A DNA stretch of 64,000 nucleotides from Paenibacillus tuaregi (GTDB lineage Bacteria > Bacillota > Bacilli > Paenibacillales > Paenibacillaceae), in NCBI RefSeq assembly GCF_900086655.1, contig NZ_LT575476.1, positions 1,778,503 to 1,842,502 of the forward strand. Reading direction: 5' to 3'. Both the position numbers and the translations under genes were made by a program. A model generated the notes under the pieces. The model was not told the origin of the DNA, did no database searches, and was given only the letters and a program-made list of their open reading frames with translations. This document shows positions 40,966 to 51,160 of this stretch, in pieces. Position 1 is the stretch's first letter; each line of letters starts with the position of its first letter.

Positions 40966-41403
40966 ATGTTTATGGGGGAATATCAACATAGCATTGATGA
41001 TAAGGGCCGAATTATCATTCCGGCCAAATTTCGTGAACTTCTTGGCACTTCTTTCGTGGTTACCCGCGGACTGGACCAGTGTTTATTCGTGTACCCCCAG
41101 GAAGAATGGGGGATCATGGAACAGAAGCTTAAAGCACTGCCGCTCATGAAATCTGATGCCCGCGCCTTCACCCGGTTCTTTTTCTCAGGGGCTACTGAAT
41201 GTGAATGGGATAAGCAGGGAAGGGTAAATTTACCGGCTACCCTAAGACAGTATGCGAAGCTGGAGAAGGATTGCGTTGTAATTGGTGTATCTAACCGGGT
41301 AGAAATTTGGAGCCGCGATACGTGGGAAATGTACTGTCAGCAATCGGAGGACACATTCAACGAAATCGCGGAGAAGTTGGTTGACTTTAATTTCGAACTA
41401 TAG
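40966..41403 (+). CDS. mraZ: Transcriptional regulator MraZ
   Basis: A 145-residue protein with two SpoVT/AbrB-like halves. Each half holds the DxxxR-type motif: [14 protein letters not shown] near 11-24 and [14 protein letters not shown] near 83-96. MraZ forms ring oligomers and binds tandem repeats upstream of its own gene to control the cluster. It begins [11 protein letters not shown], the usual start; AAGGAG lies 13 bases before. Directly upstream are its promoter and probable operator. Confidence 0.96.
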   Translation: MFMGEYQHSIDDKGRIIIPAKFRELLGTSFVVTRGLDQCLFVYPQEEWGIMEQKLKALPLMKSDARAFTRFFFSGATECEWDKQGRVNLPATLRQYAKLEKDCVVIGVSNRVEIWSRDTWEMYCQQSEDTFNEIAEKLVDFNFEL

Positions 41404-41487
41404 AGAGAACAAGGAAACAAATGTGGACGGAAACCATCCATATGAAGAGCTGAATCTGTGTATATTTAAAGTTTGGGGGGCTGCAGC

Positions 41488-42462
41488 TTGTTTCATCACA
41501 TCACGGTACTCAAGGAAGAGGCGACAGAAGGGCTGCGCATCAAGCCGGACGGCATTTATGTGGACTGCACCTTAGGTGGCGGAGGCCATAGCTCGGTGAT
41601 CCTGTCCCAGCTCGGCTCAGGTGGCCGGCTGATCGCTTTTGATCAGGACGATTGGGCTCACGAGAATGCCAAAGACAGATTGGCGGCGTATGGAGACAGA
41701 TTAACCTTGGTGAAGAGCAACTTTCGCCATTTGGAAGACAAGCTCAGAGAGATTGACGGAGTACCGCAAGTAGACGGAATACCTCAAGTTGATGGTATCC
41801 TCTATGACCTTGGGGTATCTTCGCCGCAATTTGACGAGGGGGAACGCGGATTTAGCTATAATGCGGACGCACCACTCGATATGCGGATGGACCGCTCGTC
41901 CGATTTGACGGCTAGGGAAATCGTGAATGAGTGGCCGGAGAAGGAAATTGCCCGTGTGCTGTTTCAATACGGGGAAGAGAAGTTCTCCAGACGTATCGCA
42001 AAGGTGATTGTCGATACCCGGCAGACGACCCCTGTGGAGACTACAGGCCAGCTTGTGGAGCTGATCAAGCAGGGGATACCGGCCGCAGCCCGCAGAACGG
42101 GTGGGCATCCGGCGAAGCGAAGCTTTCAGGCGCTGCGGATTGCAGTGAATGATGAGCTTGGCGTATTCGAGGACAGTCTGCACCAGGCCGTACGCTGTGC
42201 GGCACCAGGTGGACGAATCTCCGTAATTACGTTTCACTCGCTGGAAGACCGGATTTGCAAGCAGATTTTTGCCCAGTATGTAGAGAAATGCACTTGTCCA
42301 CCGGACTTTCCAATGTGTGTATGCGGCGGAAAGGGTACGCTCAAATTGGTTAACCGGAAACCGCTGGTTCCTACCGAAGAGGAATTGGCTCAGAATCCCC
42401 GGGCACGCTCAGCCAAACTGCGTGTGGCGGAGAAATTGCAATCATTAGCGGAGGAAATCTGA
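41488..42462 (+). CDS. rsmH: 16S rRNA (cytosine(1402)-N(4))-methyltransferase RsmH
   Basis: A 324-residue SAM-dependent methyltransferase for N4 of C1402. I start at TTG 41488, giving [13 protein letters not shown] as in the family; GGGGGG lies 8 bases before. SAM motif [10 protein letters not shown] is near 31-40, [10 protein letters not shown] near 109 and [12 protein letters not shown] near 214; a cysteine-rich loop follows ([15 protein letters not shown]). A short in-frame duplication ([12 protein letters not shown]) at 41758-41793 lengthens the loop before LYDLGVSS; both copies keep the frame. Confidence 0.95.
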   Translation: MFHHITVLKEEATEGLRIKPDGIYVDCTLGGGGHSSVILSQLGSGGRLIAFDQDDWAHENAKDRLAAYGDRLTLVKSNFRHLEDKLREIDGVPQVDGIPQVDGILYDLGVSSPQFDEGERGFSYNADAPLDMRMDRSSDLTAREIVNEWPEKEIARVLFQYGEEKFSRRIAKVIVDTRQTTPVETTGQLVELIKQGIPAAARRTGGHPAKRSFQALRIAVNDELGVFEDSLHQAVRCAAPGGRISVITFHSLEDRICKQIFAQYVEKCTCPPDFPMCVCGGKGTLKLVNRKPLVPTEEELAQNPRARSAKLRVAEKLQSLAEEI

Positions 42463-42463
42463 T

Positions 42464-42832
42464 ATGGCATATACACGGGGGAACCTGGCAGTTAAAGAGA
42501 AGACGTCCGCACGTGGACAGGCTTTACCGAAATACAAAGAGACCACCAAGGTTGTAACGAGACGTGCGCCGCTGCCGGTAGCGGAGAAGCTCTTGTATTT
42601 ACTTACAGTTGTCTTCTGTGTGGCGGTGGCCAGTGTGCTGGTTTGGCAGAATGCTCATGTGTATGATTTGAAATATAAGATTCACAGGGCGGACAACGAC
42701 GTAAAGAATTTGAACAAGCAAATGTCAGTGTTGGAAGTGAAGAAGCAGCAGCTGGAGGAAGAGATTCCTAAAGCGGCCAAGGCTTTGGGAGCATCAGAAT
42801 TGAAAGATGAGGCTGCCAATTCGAAACCATAG
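42464..42832 (+). CDS. ftsL: Cell division protein FtsL
   Basis: A 122-residue single-pass protein: basic cytoplasmic N-terminus (1-40), transmembrane helix at about 43-62 (LLYLLTVVFCVAVASVLVW), then an extracytoplasmic coiled coil (residues 70-105). FtsL works with DivIC and DivIB to activate the septal synthase. Sequence conservation is low in this family, so the identification relies on topology and on position between rsmH and pbpB. It begins one base after rsmH ends. Confidence 0.88.
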   Translation: MAYTRGNLAVKEKTSARGQALPKYKETTKVVTRRAPLPVAEKLLYLLTVVFCVAVASVLVWQNAHVYDLKYKIHRADNDVKNLNKQMSVLEVKKQQLEEEIPKAAKALGASELKDEAANSKP

Positions 42833-42905
42833 AGAAACTTAAGCCTGATGTGGATGCTCCGTAACTTGGAACTAAACAATTTTTTGAAATAAAGAGGGCT
42901 TATAG

Positions 42906-45164
42906 ATGAACAAGAGAATAAAACTTCGGACTTTACTTATAGGGGGACTTGTTACCCTCTTTTTTATTGTAATTATAGGCAAAGTGTTCTGGCTGCAAAT
43001 CGTGGAGGGTTCCTTCTGGGAGAATTATGCCCAAAGCAATTATTGGTCCCGTGAACAGACGATTCAAGCGGTCCGCGGTGAAATCACCGACCGTAAGGGC
43101 GATAAGCTTGCCACCAATGCTCCCGCATATACGGTGGCGGTAAACCCTAAAGTTATTTTGAAATACAATCTTGAGGATGAAGTGGCTGAAGGGCTTCATT
43201 CTCTCTTGAACAAGCCGGTAAGTGAAATTAAGGACTTGATCAACTCCAAGGATGAAAAAGGTCAATACTTTGATCAGCGGGAAGTGCGAAACGAGGGTTG
43301 GATGATCAGCCAGGATCTAAGAGATAAGGTGAAGGCCTTATCAGACAAGATCATAAGTGAGCACAAGCCAAAGATCAGAGAATCGGGCATCACCTTGATG
43401 GAGGAGCAGAAGAGATATTATCCCCGCAAGACTCTCGCTGCGCAGGTTCTAGGTTATATGGATCGGCAGGGAAATGCGGTCATCGGGCTGGAGAAGAAGT
43501 ATGACGATCTGCTGAAGGGCACGAACGGATACATCAAATATGAAAGTGACCGCAAGGGAGTCAAGCTGTCCAAAGATGATGAAGTTTACAAGGCTCCCAA
43601 GAATGGAAGTAATATCAAGCTGACGATTGACGATACAATACAGTATTATATCGAAGATGCGATGAAAGAGGCGTATGATCGCCTTAAACCTAAAAGTATG
43701 ACGATCATTGCTGCCGATCCGAACACAATGGATATTCTGGGTATGGCGAATATGCCTACATTTGACCCGAATGAGTACTGGAAGCCGGAATATCAGAATG
43801 GCTTTAGAAATCTTGCCCTTGAGGCAACCTATGAGCCAGGATCAACCTTTAAGATCGTGACTCTGGCGGGTGCGGTCCAGGAAGGTTTATTTAATCCGAA
43901 TGATCATTATATGTCGGGACATATCAAGATTCCCGGGTATAAGACTCCCTTATATGACGTGAAGCGGGATGGCTGGGGGTCGATCAGTTATCTGGACGGG
44001 GTTAAGCACTCCAGTAACGTGGCCTTTGTCAAGCTGGGTTATGAGAAGTTGGGCAAGGACAAGCTGCTGAATTATATTCGGAACTTTGGGTTTGGTACCA
44101 AAACAGGGATTGAGCTTCCAAAGGAGTTGAAGGGTAGGGTTAATCCGCAGCGTGATATTGAGATTGCTACCACCACTTATGGTCACGGGATTACGGTAAC
44201 CCCAATCCAGCAGGTTGCGGCTGTAGCTGCAGTCGCCAATGGCGGTAAGCTGCTTAAACCGCATATCATCAAGGAGATCACAGATCCCGCAACAGGCAAG
44301 CCGGCCATTGATCCGGAAACGGGTAAACCAATGGCATTTGGGCCGGAATTAGTCCGACAGGTGATTTCTCCGGATAAGGCCAAAGAAGTTGGCAGTTATC
44401 TTGAACAGGTGGTCTCGGACCAGAAGATCGGTACCGGCCGTCACGCCTATATTCCAGGTTACCGGATTGCAGGTAAGACAGGTACAGCGGTAAAGCCAAA
44501 GACTAACGGCGAGGCTGGATATGATTATACGAAGCAGGTCGTATCCTTCATCGGTTATGCTCCGGTTAATGATCCTAAGATCCTTGTTCTGGTTGTCATT
44601 GACGAGCCGCAGGATTCGGACCTTGGTGGCGGTACAGCCGCAGCGCCGGTGTTTAAGAAAATCGTGGGTGAAGCGTTGGAATACATGGGTATTCCCAAAT
44701 CTAATGTGGCGTCAGCCGACCAGAACGACACAGCGGTAGCCGCTCCTGATCTTAAAGAAATGTCGCTCAAGAATGCCAAAAGTACCTTAACGAAGAAGGG
44801 AATACCTTTTGAGACTTTGGGTAAGGGCAGCAAAGTGATCAGCCAATATCCAAAAGCAGGAACGATGCTCTCTTCTGCCCAGCGGGTATTCCTGCTTACT
44901 GAAGACAGCAAGACGATGGATATTCCTGATCTTACAGGGGTGTCGCTTCGGGATGCAATGGAAATTCTGACGATTATGCAGGTGAGCGTCTCAGCTCAGG
45001 GTGAGGGTTATGTGGTGAGCCAGAAAGTCACCAAGTCCGGAGGAAAGAGAAGTGTGGCCCTGACCCTGCAGCCTCCGGGTGCCGGATCTTCGGACAAGGG
45101 CAAGACCCAGCAAGGGGACTCCAAGAGTAAGGGGCAGGATAAAGATCAAAAGGATTCCGGATAG
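42906..45164 (+). CDS. pbpB: Penicillin-binding protein 2B-like transpeptidase (PASTA)
   Basis: A 752-residue class B PBP. A membrane anchor is at about 9-28, followed by a dimerisation domain (RGEITDRKGDKLATN near 57). The transpeptidase domain has the S313-K316 motif (PGSTFK), SSN at 369-371 and KTGTA from 524. Two PASTA domains cover about 610-735, then a charged Ser/Lys/Gln tail. Class B PBPs of this position cross-link septal peptidoglycan. It is larger than B. subtilis PbpB, mainly through the tail. AAAGAGGGC precedes the ATG. Confidence 0.95.
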   Translation: MNKRIKLRTLLIGGLVTLFFIVIIGKVFWLQIVEGSFWENYAQSNYWSREQTIQAVRGEITDRKGDKLATNAPAYTVAVNPKVILKYNLEDEVAEGLHSLLNKPVSEIKDLINSKDEKGQYFDQREVRNEGWMISQDLRDKVKALSDKIISEHKPKIRESGITLMEEQKRYYPRKTLAAQVLGYMDRQGNAVIGLEKKYDDLLKGTNGYIKYESDRKGVKLSKDDEVYKAPKNGSNIKLTIDDTIQYYIEDAMKEAYDRLKPKSMTIIAADPNTMDILGMANMPTFDPNEYWKPEYQNGFRNLALEATYEPGSTFKIVTLAGAVQEGLFNPNDHYMSGHIKIPGYKTPLYDVKRDGWGSISYLDGVKHSSNVAFVKLGYEKLGKDKLLNYIRNFGFGTKTGIELPKELKGRVNPQRDIEIATTTYGHGITVTPIQQVAAVAAVANGGKLLKPHIIKEITDPATGKPAIDPETGKPMAFGPELVRQVISPDKAKEVGSYLEQVVSDQKIGTGRHAYIPGYRIAGKTGTAVKPKTNGEAGYDYTKQVVSFIGYAPVNDPKILVLVVIDEPQDSDLGGGTAAAPVFKKIVGEALEYMGIPKSNVASADQNDTAVAAPDLKEMSLKNAKSTLTKKGIPFETLGKGSKVISQYPKAGTMLSSAQRVFLLTEDSKTMDIPDLTGVSLRDAMEILTIMQVSVSAQGEGYVVSQKVTKSGGKRSVALTLQPPGAGSSDKGKTQQGDSKSKGQDKDQKDSG

Positions 45165-45242
45165 CTTGTTCTAACCCCTGTTTGTCCTGAATATTCATGA
45201 TATCAAAGCCATCATGGACAAGGATGAACAGGAGGTCGGCCC

Positions 45243-47189
45243 ATGAAGATTTCCAGAATGATGATAAGACGCAGGCTGTTCTGGCTGCTCTTGATACTTT
45301 GTATGCTTTTTGCAGCATTGGTTATCCGGCTTGCTTACGTGCAGCTCAGCAGGGGGAGTGAACTGTCGGAGCAGGCCGAGGACTTATGGCGCAGAAATAT
45401 TCCCTTCTCCGCCAAACGCGGGGAGATTCTGGACCGCAACGGGGTTTCGCTGGCTTATAACATTACAACACCGACGGTTATGGCAATTCCGGCACAGATC
45501 AAATCTCCCGAGACCACGGCTCATAAGCTGGCACCCCTTCTTGGAATGAATGAGGAAGCTGTACTGAAGGCAATTAAGACCAGACAGTTGATTGTAAAAT
45601 TACGACCCGGCGGGCGCAAAATTACGATGGAGAAGGCTCAGAAAATTCGTGATTTGGGTCTGCCGGGTATTGTCATTGCCGAGGACAACAAAAGGTATTA
45701 TCCTTATGAAGGGCTCGGTGCGCATATTCTTGGCTTCACAGGCATCGACAACCAAGGCTTGACCGGTGTGGAGAAGAAATATGATGAGAAGCTGAATGGC
45801 ATGAACGGCAGCATTTCATTCCTGTCCGATGCCGGAGGCCGGATTATGCCGGGCTCATCGGAGAAATATGTGGAGCCGAGAGACGGCCTCAATCTGCAGC
45901 TGACGATCGATAAGAATGTTCAGAGCATTATGGAACGTGAACTGGATCAGGCCATGACCAAGTTCCAGGCGAATGGGGCCTGGTCGATTGCGATGAATCC
46001 CAAGAACGGTGAGATTCTGGCTATGGCCAGCCGGCCCGGGTATAAACCTGGAGAGTATCAGGAATATCCCTCTTCGGTGTATAACCGGAATTTGCCGATT
46101 TGGATGACCTACGAGCCGGGTTCGACCTTCAAGATCATTACGCTTGCAGCCGCCCTGGAGGAGAAGAAGGTGGATCTTGTAAATGAACACTTCTTTGATT
46201 CGGGTTATGTGAAGGTCGGGGGTGCCCGTCTCCGCTGCTGGAAGAAGGGCGGACACGGCAGTCAGACGTTCCTGCAAGTCGTTCAGAATTCGTGCAACCC
46301 GGGCTTTGTCGCCTTGGGGCAGCGGCTGGGCAAAGAGTCGTTGTTCAGTTACATAAGGAACTTTGGATTCGGAAGCAAGACAGGGATCGACTTGGGCGGG
46401 GAAGAGAACGGAATCCTGTTCAAGCTTCCCCAGGTTGGCCCTGTTGAGCTAGCTACGACTGCATTTGGCCAAGGGGTATCGGTGACCCCGATCCAGCAGG
46501 TTGCGGCCGTATCAGCTGCCATCAACGGCGGGAAGCTGTTTAAGCCCCATGTGGCTAAGGCCTGGGTGAACCCGGAGAACGGCCAGGTTGTAGAGCAGGT
46601 GCAGCCTGAATTCGTAAGGCAGGTTGTGTCCGAAGCAACCTCCAAGCAGGTGCGCAGCGCTCTGGAGAGTGTGGTTGCGCTTGGCACTGGACGCCCGGCC
46701 TTCATCGATGGCTACCGGGTCGGCGGCAAGACAGGGACCGCACAGAAGGTAATTAACGGCCGCTACTCGGCGAGTGAGCACATTGTTTCGTTCATCGGAT
46801 TTGCCCCCGCCGATGATCCCCAGATCGTGGTCTATACGGCGGTGGATAATCCTCAAGGGATCCAGGTCGGGGGCGTGGTCGCCGCGCCGATTGTCAAGAA
46901 TATTCTTGAGGATTCACTTCATTATTTGAAGATTCCTCCAAGAAAGGACCAGCTTGCGAAAAATTATAAGCTGGGCGAGCAGCCTATTGTCGAGGTTCCC
47001 GACCTGGTAGGGGCATCGGTTCAGGATCTTTATGAGGATTTGAATATGAATTTCAATCTGGCCCGCTCGGGGTCCGGCAGCTTTGTCATTAATCAGGCGC
47101 CGAAGCCTGGTGCAAGGGTGGAGCGGGGATCAACTATTCGTATTTATATGGGGGAAGACCCTGAGGCGAATCATAATCACCAGGAATAA
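45243..47189 (+). CDS. spoVD: Stage V sporulation protein D (class B PBP)
   Basis: A 648-residue class B PBP paralogous to the preceding gene. The anchor helix is at about 11-30. Motifs are S294-K297 (PGSTFK), S350-C351-N352 and KTGTA from 496. One PASTA domain covers about 577-637. In B. subtilis SpoVD makes spore-cortex peptidoglycan with SpoVE. Identity as SpoVD rather than a second PbpB rests on its place after pbpB, the single PASTA domain and the SCN variant. AACAGGAGG lies before the ATG. GAATATT at 45190 looks like a sigma-E -35, but no matching -10 follows at proper spacing. Confidence 0.93.
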   Translation: MKISRMMIRRRLFWLLLILCMLFAALVIRLAYVQLSRGSELSEQAEDLWRRNIPFSAKRGEILDRNGVSLAYNITTPTVMAIPAQIKSPETTAHKLAPLLGMNEEAVLKAIKTRQLIVKLRPGGRKITMEKAQKIRDLGLPGIVIAEDNKRYYPYEGLGAHILGFTGIDNQGLTGVEKKYDEKLNGMNGSISFLSDAGGRIMPGSSEKYVEPRDGLNLQLTIDKNVQSIMERELDQAMTKFQANGAWSIAMNPKNGEILAMASRPGYKPGEYQEYPSSVYNRNLPIWMTYEPGSTFKIITLAAALEEKKVDLVNEHFFDSGYVKVGGARLRCWKKGGHGSQTFLQVVQNSCNPGFVALGQRLGKESLFSYIRNFGFGSKTGIDLGGEENGILFKLPQVGPVELATTAFGQGVSVTPIQQVAAVSAAINGGKLFKPHVAKAWVNPENGQVVEQVQPEFVRQVVSEATSKQVRSALESVVALGTGRPAFIDGYRVGGKTGTAQKVINGRYSASEHIVSFIGFAPADDPQIVVYTAVDNPQGIQVGGVVAAPIVKNILEDSLHYLKIPPRKDQLAKNYKLGEQPIVEVPDLVGASVQDLYEDLNMNFNLARSGSGSFVINQAPKPGARVERGSTIRIYMGEDPEANHNHQE

Positions 47190-47266
47190 GATGCCTGAGA
47201 TGGTGTGATTTTGACGATACTAGATATAGTGGTTTTGCTACAGTAAGGATAGATGGAGGTATAATC

Positions 47267-48757
47267 ATGTTACTTAATCAATTGGTGTCTTATCTCACGG
47301 CTTCACAGCTTCACGGGGACGGAGAAGTTTCCATAACAGGTATCCAAATCGATTCACGAAAAGTAAATCCGGGCGATCTCTTCATTTGCCTTCCCGGACA
47401 TACGGTGGATGGGCATGACTTCGCCCGCCAGGCTGCAGATCGCGGGGCGGCAGCTCTTGTAGTTGAGCGGGTGCTTGAGGAAGTAAATCTTCCTCAGTTG
47501 AAGGTGAAGGACTGCAGATTGGCTATGGCTGTGCTGGGCAACGCTTTTTATCAAGAGCCTAGTTCAAAGCTCAGCGTGATTGGTGTGACGGGTACGAACG
47601 GCAAGACGACTACCACTTATCTCATCGAGCAAATTCTGCATGATCACGGGAATAAACCCGGGCTGATTGGCACGATCCAGCGTAAATACGATGGGAACAG
47701 TTATCCGATGTCAGGGACTACGCCGGAGTCGCTTGATCTGCAGCGTTATCTTCATGAAATGGCTGAGGCTGATTGTGATTATTGTGTCATGGAGGTATCT
47801 TCTCACGCCTTGGAACAGGGACGGGTAAAGGGGACACATTTCCGCACAGCTATATTCACAAACTTAACGCAGGACCACCTGGATTATCACAAGACCATGG
47901 AAGAGTACCGTGCGGCCAAAGGGCTGTTCTTTTCCCGTCTGGGCAACCGTTACTTTGAGGATCCGCAGGAACGCAGCTATGCTGTCTTGAATGTGGACGA
48001 TGAAGCATCGGAATATTTCGCTAGGCAGACGGCCGCCGAAGTGATTACATATGGCGTGGAGAAGGAAGCGGATGTAAGGGCATCTGACATTTCCATCACC
48101 GCTAGAGGAACGGCCTTCCATGTGGAGACATTCGCAGGTGCAGCCGATATTTCACTGCGGATGGTCGGCAAGTTCAATGTCTATAATGCGCTTGCCGCAA
48201 TCAGCGCAGCCTTGCTGGAAGGCATCACACTGGAGCAGATTAAATCGAGCCTGGAGTCGCTGCAGGGTGTTGAAGGACGGGTGGAAGCTGTAGATGAGGG
48301 CCAGGATTTTGCGGTTATTGTGGATTATGCCCATACACCTGACGGCTTGGAGAATGTGCTCCGCACCGTGGATGAATTTGCGGTTGGCCGGGTGATTTGT
48401 GTGTTCGGCTGCGGCGGGGACCGGGACAGAACGAAACGGCCGATTATGGGCCGGATTGCCGCGAAGTATTCCGACTTTGTGTTTGTGACCTCCGATAATC
48501 CAAGAACTGAGAACCCGGATGCGATTCTGAAGGATATTGAACAGGGGCTTGTGGACGATGGTGTGCCTTCGGACCGTTATGTGCTTGTGGTGGACCGGAA
48601 GGAGGCCATTCAAAAGGCTATTGAAATGGCAAGCTCTGAAGATGTAGTATTGATTGCGGGGAAAGGCCATGAGACCTACCAGATTGTGGGTACAGAGGTC
48701 CATGACTTTGATGATCGTGTTGTAGCAAAAGAAGCCATAAGGGGTACTCGAAAGTGA
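47267..48757 (+). CDS. murE: UDP-MurNAc-L-Ala-D-Glu:meso-diaminopimelate ligase MurE
   Basis: A 496-residue Mur ligase. The ATP loop is TGTNGKTTT at 108-116. The motif SDNPRTENP near 408 contains DNPR, which marks meso-diaminopimelate-adding rather than lysine-adding enzymes. The wall peptide is therefore predicted to carry meso-DAP. ATGGAGG precedes the ATG. The stop overlaps the murF start in GTGATAA, so the two are coupled. Confidence 0.96.
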   Translation: MLLNQLVSYLTASQLHGDGEVSITGIQIDSRKVNPGDLFICLPGHTVDGHDFARQAADRGAAALVVERVLEEVNLPQLKVKDCRLAMAVLGNAFYQEPSSKLSVIGVTGTNGKTTTTYLIEQILHDHGNKPGLIGTIQRKYDGNSYPMSGTTPESLDLQRYLHEMAEADCDYCVMEVSSHALEQGRVKGTHFRTAIFTNLTQDHLDYHKTMEEYRAAKGLFFSRLGNRYFEDPQERSYAVLNVDDEASEYFARQTAAEVITYGVEKEADVRASDISITARGTAFHVETFAGAADISLRMVGKFNVYNALAAISAALLEGITLEQIKSSLESLQGVEGRVEAVDEGQDFAVIVDYAHTPDGLENVLRTVDEFAVGRVICVFGCGGDRDRTKRPIMGRIAAKYSDFVFVTSDNPRTENPDAILKDIEQGLVDDGVPSDRYVLVVDRKEAIQKAIEMASSEDVVLIAGKGHETYQIVGTEVHDFDDRVVAKEAIRGTRK

Positions 48758-50169
48758 TAATTAGAAACCTATCTCAAATTGCGGAAATGTGTGGCGGCAC
48801 TCTTGGCCGTGAGGAGCATTCCGGGGTTACTGCCCAAGGTGTTGTGACAGATTCCAGGAAAATATCTGCGGGCTGTCTGTTCGTGCCGCTTGCCGGAGAG
48901 AATTTCGACGGACATGCGTTTGCCGCGGAAGCTCTCCGCCAGGGAGCGGCGGGCTGTCTATGGCAGAGGGACCATGGGACTCCTCCGGAAACGGAAGGCC
49001 CGGTTATTTTTGTGGAGGATACTCTGGAGGCTCTACAGCGCCTGTCCAAGTCCTATTTAAAAGAGACAAAGGCCAAGGTAATCGGAATTACCGGCAGCAA
49101 CGGAAAGACCACAACCAAAGATATTGCCTTCTCGCTGCTTGCGACGACCTTTAAGGTTCATAAAACAAATGGTAATTTCAATAATCATATTGGAGTTCCT
49201 CTGACCATTCTGGCCATGCCGGAAGACTCTGAAATCGCCATTTTGGAGATGGGGATGAGTGCCCGCTATGAAATTGAGTTGCTTTCAAAGCTGGCTGAAC
49301 CCGAGACTGTGCTGATCACCAACATTGGTGAGTCGCATCTGCTTCAGCTGGGGTCCCGCGAGGAAATCGCACGGGCCAAGGTAGAGATTCTTGCCGGTGT
49401 AAAGCGTGGGGGCCTGCTGGTATACAACGGGGATGAGCCTTTGATTCCCCAAGTTCTTCAAGAATCGGGAACCTATAAGCCTGAGGACCTGAAGACATTA
49501 ACCTTTGGAATGAATGCGGATAACGATGATTATCCGACAGGTATGATGTTTCAAAGTGCGGGGACTGTATTCACAGCTCACTCGGGACAGGAAGCCTCAG
49601 CATACCGGATTCCGCTGCTAGGGGAGCATAACGTCATTAATGCGCTTGGCGCTATGCTGGTGGCCAGGCATTATGGTGTGACTGAAGAGAATATTATCAA
49701 AGGGCTGGACCAGCTTGAGCTTACAAGCATGAGAATTGAAGTGGTTGAAGGCGTAAGCGGGATTACGATCCTTAATGACGCGTATAACGCAAGTCCGACT
49801 TCAATGAAAGCCGCCATTGGGGTGTTGGAGAAAATGAAAGGCTACCGCAGGAAGGTTGCGGTCCTTGGGGATATGCTTGAGCTGGGTGAGCATGAGGGGC
49901 GGTATCACGAAGAGACCGGCCGCTATATTACCCCGGAGAAGGTGGATATCCTGTTTACCTACGGGGCGCTGGGTGCAAAAATCGCCCAGGGTGCGGGAGA
50001 ACATCTTCCCGCCGAGCGTATTTATGCATATACTGACAAAACCGAGCTCGTTCATAGACTTATGCAGGAGTTGACCCCGAAAGATGTGGTGCTGGTTAAG
50101 GCCTCGCGGGGGATGAAATTGGAAGAGGTGGCCCAGGCCATTAAGATAAATCGGCTTCAACAACCTTAA
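48754..50169 (+). CDS. murF: UDP-MurNAc-tripeptide:D-Ala-D-Ala ligase MurF
   Basis: A 471-residue Mur ligase that adds D-Ala-D-Ala, completing the pentapeptide. The ATP loop is TGSNGKTTTKD at 113-123; LNDAYNASPTSM near 331 is a MurF signature. It begins with GTG overlapping the murE stop. In B. subtilis murF lies elsewhere (with ddl); its presence here between murE and mraY follows the more general dcw order. Confidence 0.96.
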   Translation: MIIRNLSQIAEMCGGTLGREEHSGVTAQGVVTDSRKISAGCLFVPLAGENFDGHAFAAEALRQGAAGCLWQRDHGTPPETEGPVIFVEDTLEALQRLSKSYLKETKAKVIGITGSNGKTTTKDIAFSLLATTFKVHKTNGNFNNHIGVPLTILAMPEDSEIAILEMGMSARYEIELLSKLAEPETVLITNIGESHLLQLGSREEIARAKVEILAGVKRGGLLVYNGDEPLIPQVLQESGTYKPEDLKTLTFGMNADNDDYPTGMMFQSAGTVFTAHSGQEASAYRIPLLGEHNVINALGAMLVARHYGVTEENIIKGLDQLELTSMRIEVVEGVSGITILNDAYNASPTSMKAAIGVLEKMKGYRRKVAVLGDMLELGEHEGRYHEETGRYITPEKVDILFTYGALGAKIAQGAGEHLPAERIYAYTDKTELVHRLMQELTPKDVVLVKASRGMKLEEVAQAIKINRLQQP

Positions 50170-50194
50170 ATGATAGCGAAAGGAGGGAGATCCC

Positions 50195-51160
50195 GTGGAT
50201 TTCTCACTTGTACTTCTCACCATAGGCGTTTCCTTCATACTCGCCGTCATTGCGGCTCCTCTCTGCATCCCTGTTCTGCGCAGGCTGAAATTCGGACAGC
50301 AGGTCCGGACGGAAGGGCCGCAATCCCATTTGAAAAAAGCAGGCACGCCGACGATGGGCGGCATTATCATTATGATTGCTTTTACACTTGCTTTTATGAA
50401 ATTCTCAGTGATCAACACGGACTTTTACGTTATGCTTGTAGCCACGCTTGGCTTCGGCCTTGTCGGCTTCCTGGATGATTATATCAAGATCGTATTTAAA
50501 CGCTCCCTAGGACTTACAGCTAAGCAAAAGCTGATCGGGCAGCTTGTGTTCTCTGCGATCATATGTATCCTGCTGATCTCGAACGGCCACAGCACAGCCC
50601 TTGGTATTCCGGGCACAAATATTTCTTTTGATTGGGGCGGCATATTCTATTATCCCTTTATCACCATCATGATGCTGGCCGTGACCAATGCGGTAAATTT
50701 TACCGATGGCGTTGATGGGCTGCTCTCCGGGGTCAGCGCGATTGCGCTCGGTGCCTACGCGGTTGTGGCAATGCAGGCAACGTCCCTGTCAGCAGCGGTG
50801 TGTGCCGGAGCCATGATCGGAGCCGTTCTGGGCTTTCTGGTGTTTAATGCCCACCCGGCGCGGGTATTCATGGGGGATGCAGGTTCACTTGGCATTGGCG
50901 GTGCGATTTCCGCTATTGCGATTGTAACCAAGAGCGAGCTGCTGTTCCTGGTTATTGGAGGAATCTTTGTCATCGAACTCCTGTCGGTTGTCCTTCAAGT
51001 GGCCTCATTTAAGACACGTGGGAAGCGCATCTTCAAAATGAGTCCGATTCACCATCACTTTGAACTGTCGGGCTGGTCCGAATGGAGAGTAGTGATCTCG
51101 TTCTGGGCGGCTGGGCTCGTACTTGCCTTTATTGGACTTTATCTCAACAAGGGGTTGTAA
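50195..51160 (+). CDS. mraY: Phospho-MurNAc-pentapeptide transferase MraY
   Basis: A 321-residue polytopic membrane enzyme that makes lipid I from UDP-MurNAc-pentapeptide and undecaprenyl phosphate. Signatures are AGTPTMGGI near 50, FLDDYIK near 91, NFTDGVDGL near 168 and MGDAGSLGIGG near 226. It has about ten helices. The start is GTG 50195 with AAAGGAGGG at 50179-50187. Its stop shares a base with the murD start (TAATG). Confidence 0.97.
   Translation: MDFSLVLLTIGVSFILAVIAAPLCIPVLRRLKFGQQVRTEGPQSHLKKAGTPTMGGIIIMIAFTLAFMKFSVINTDFYVMLVATLGFGLVGFLDDYIKIVFKRSLGLTAKQKLIGQLVFSAIICILLISNGHSTALGIPGTNISFDWGGIFYYPFITIMMLAVTNAVNFTDGVDGLLSGVSAIALGAYAVVAMQATSLSAAVCAGAMIGAVLGFLVFNAHPARVFMGDAGSLGIGGAISAIAIVTKSELLFLVIGGIFVIELLSVVLQVASFKTRGKRIFKMSPIHHHFELSGWSEWRVVISFWAAGLVLAFIGLYLNKGL

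Noticed and set aside
45190-45225. Sigma-E promoter before spoVD (perfect GAATATT)
   Set aside because: The sequence at the -10 distance reads CATCATGG, too far from the consensus.
47211-47243. Promoter before murE (TTGACG with TATAGT or TACAGT)
   Set aside because: Spacers of 8 or 21 bases are outside the normal range.
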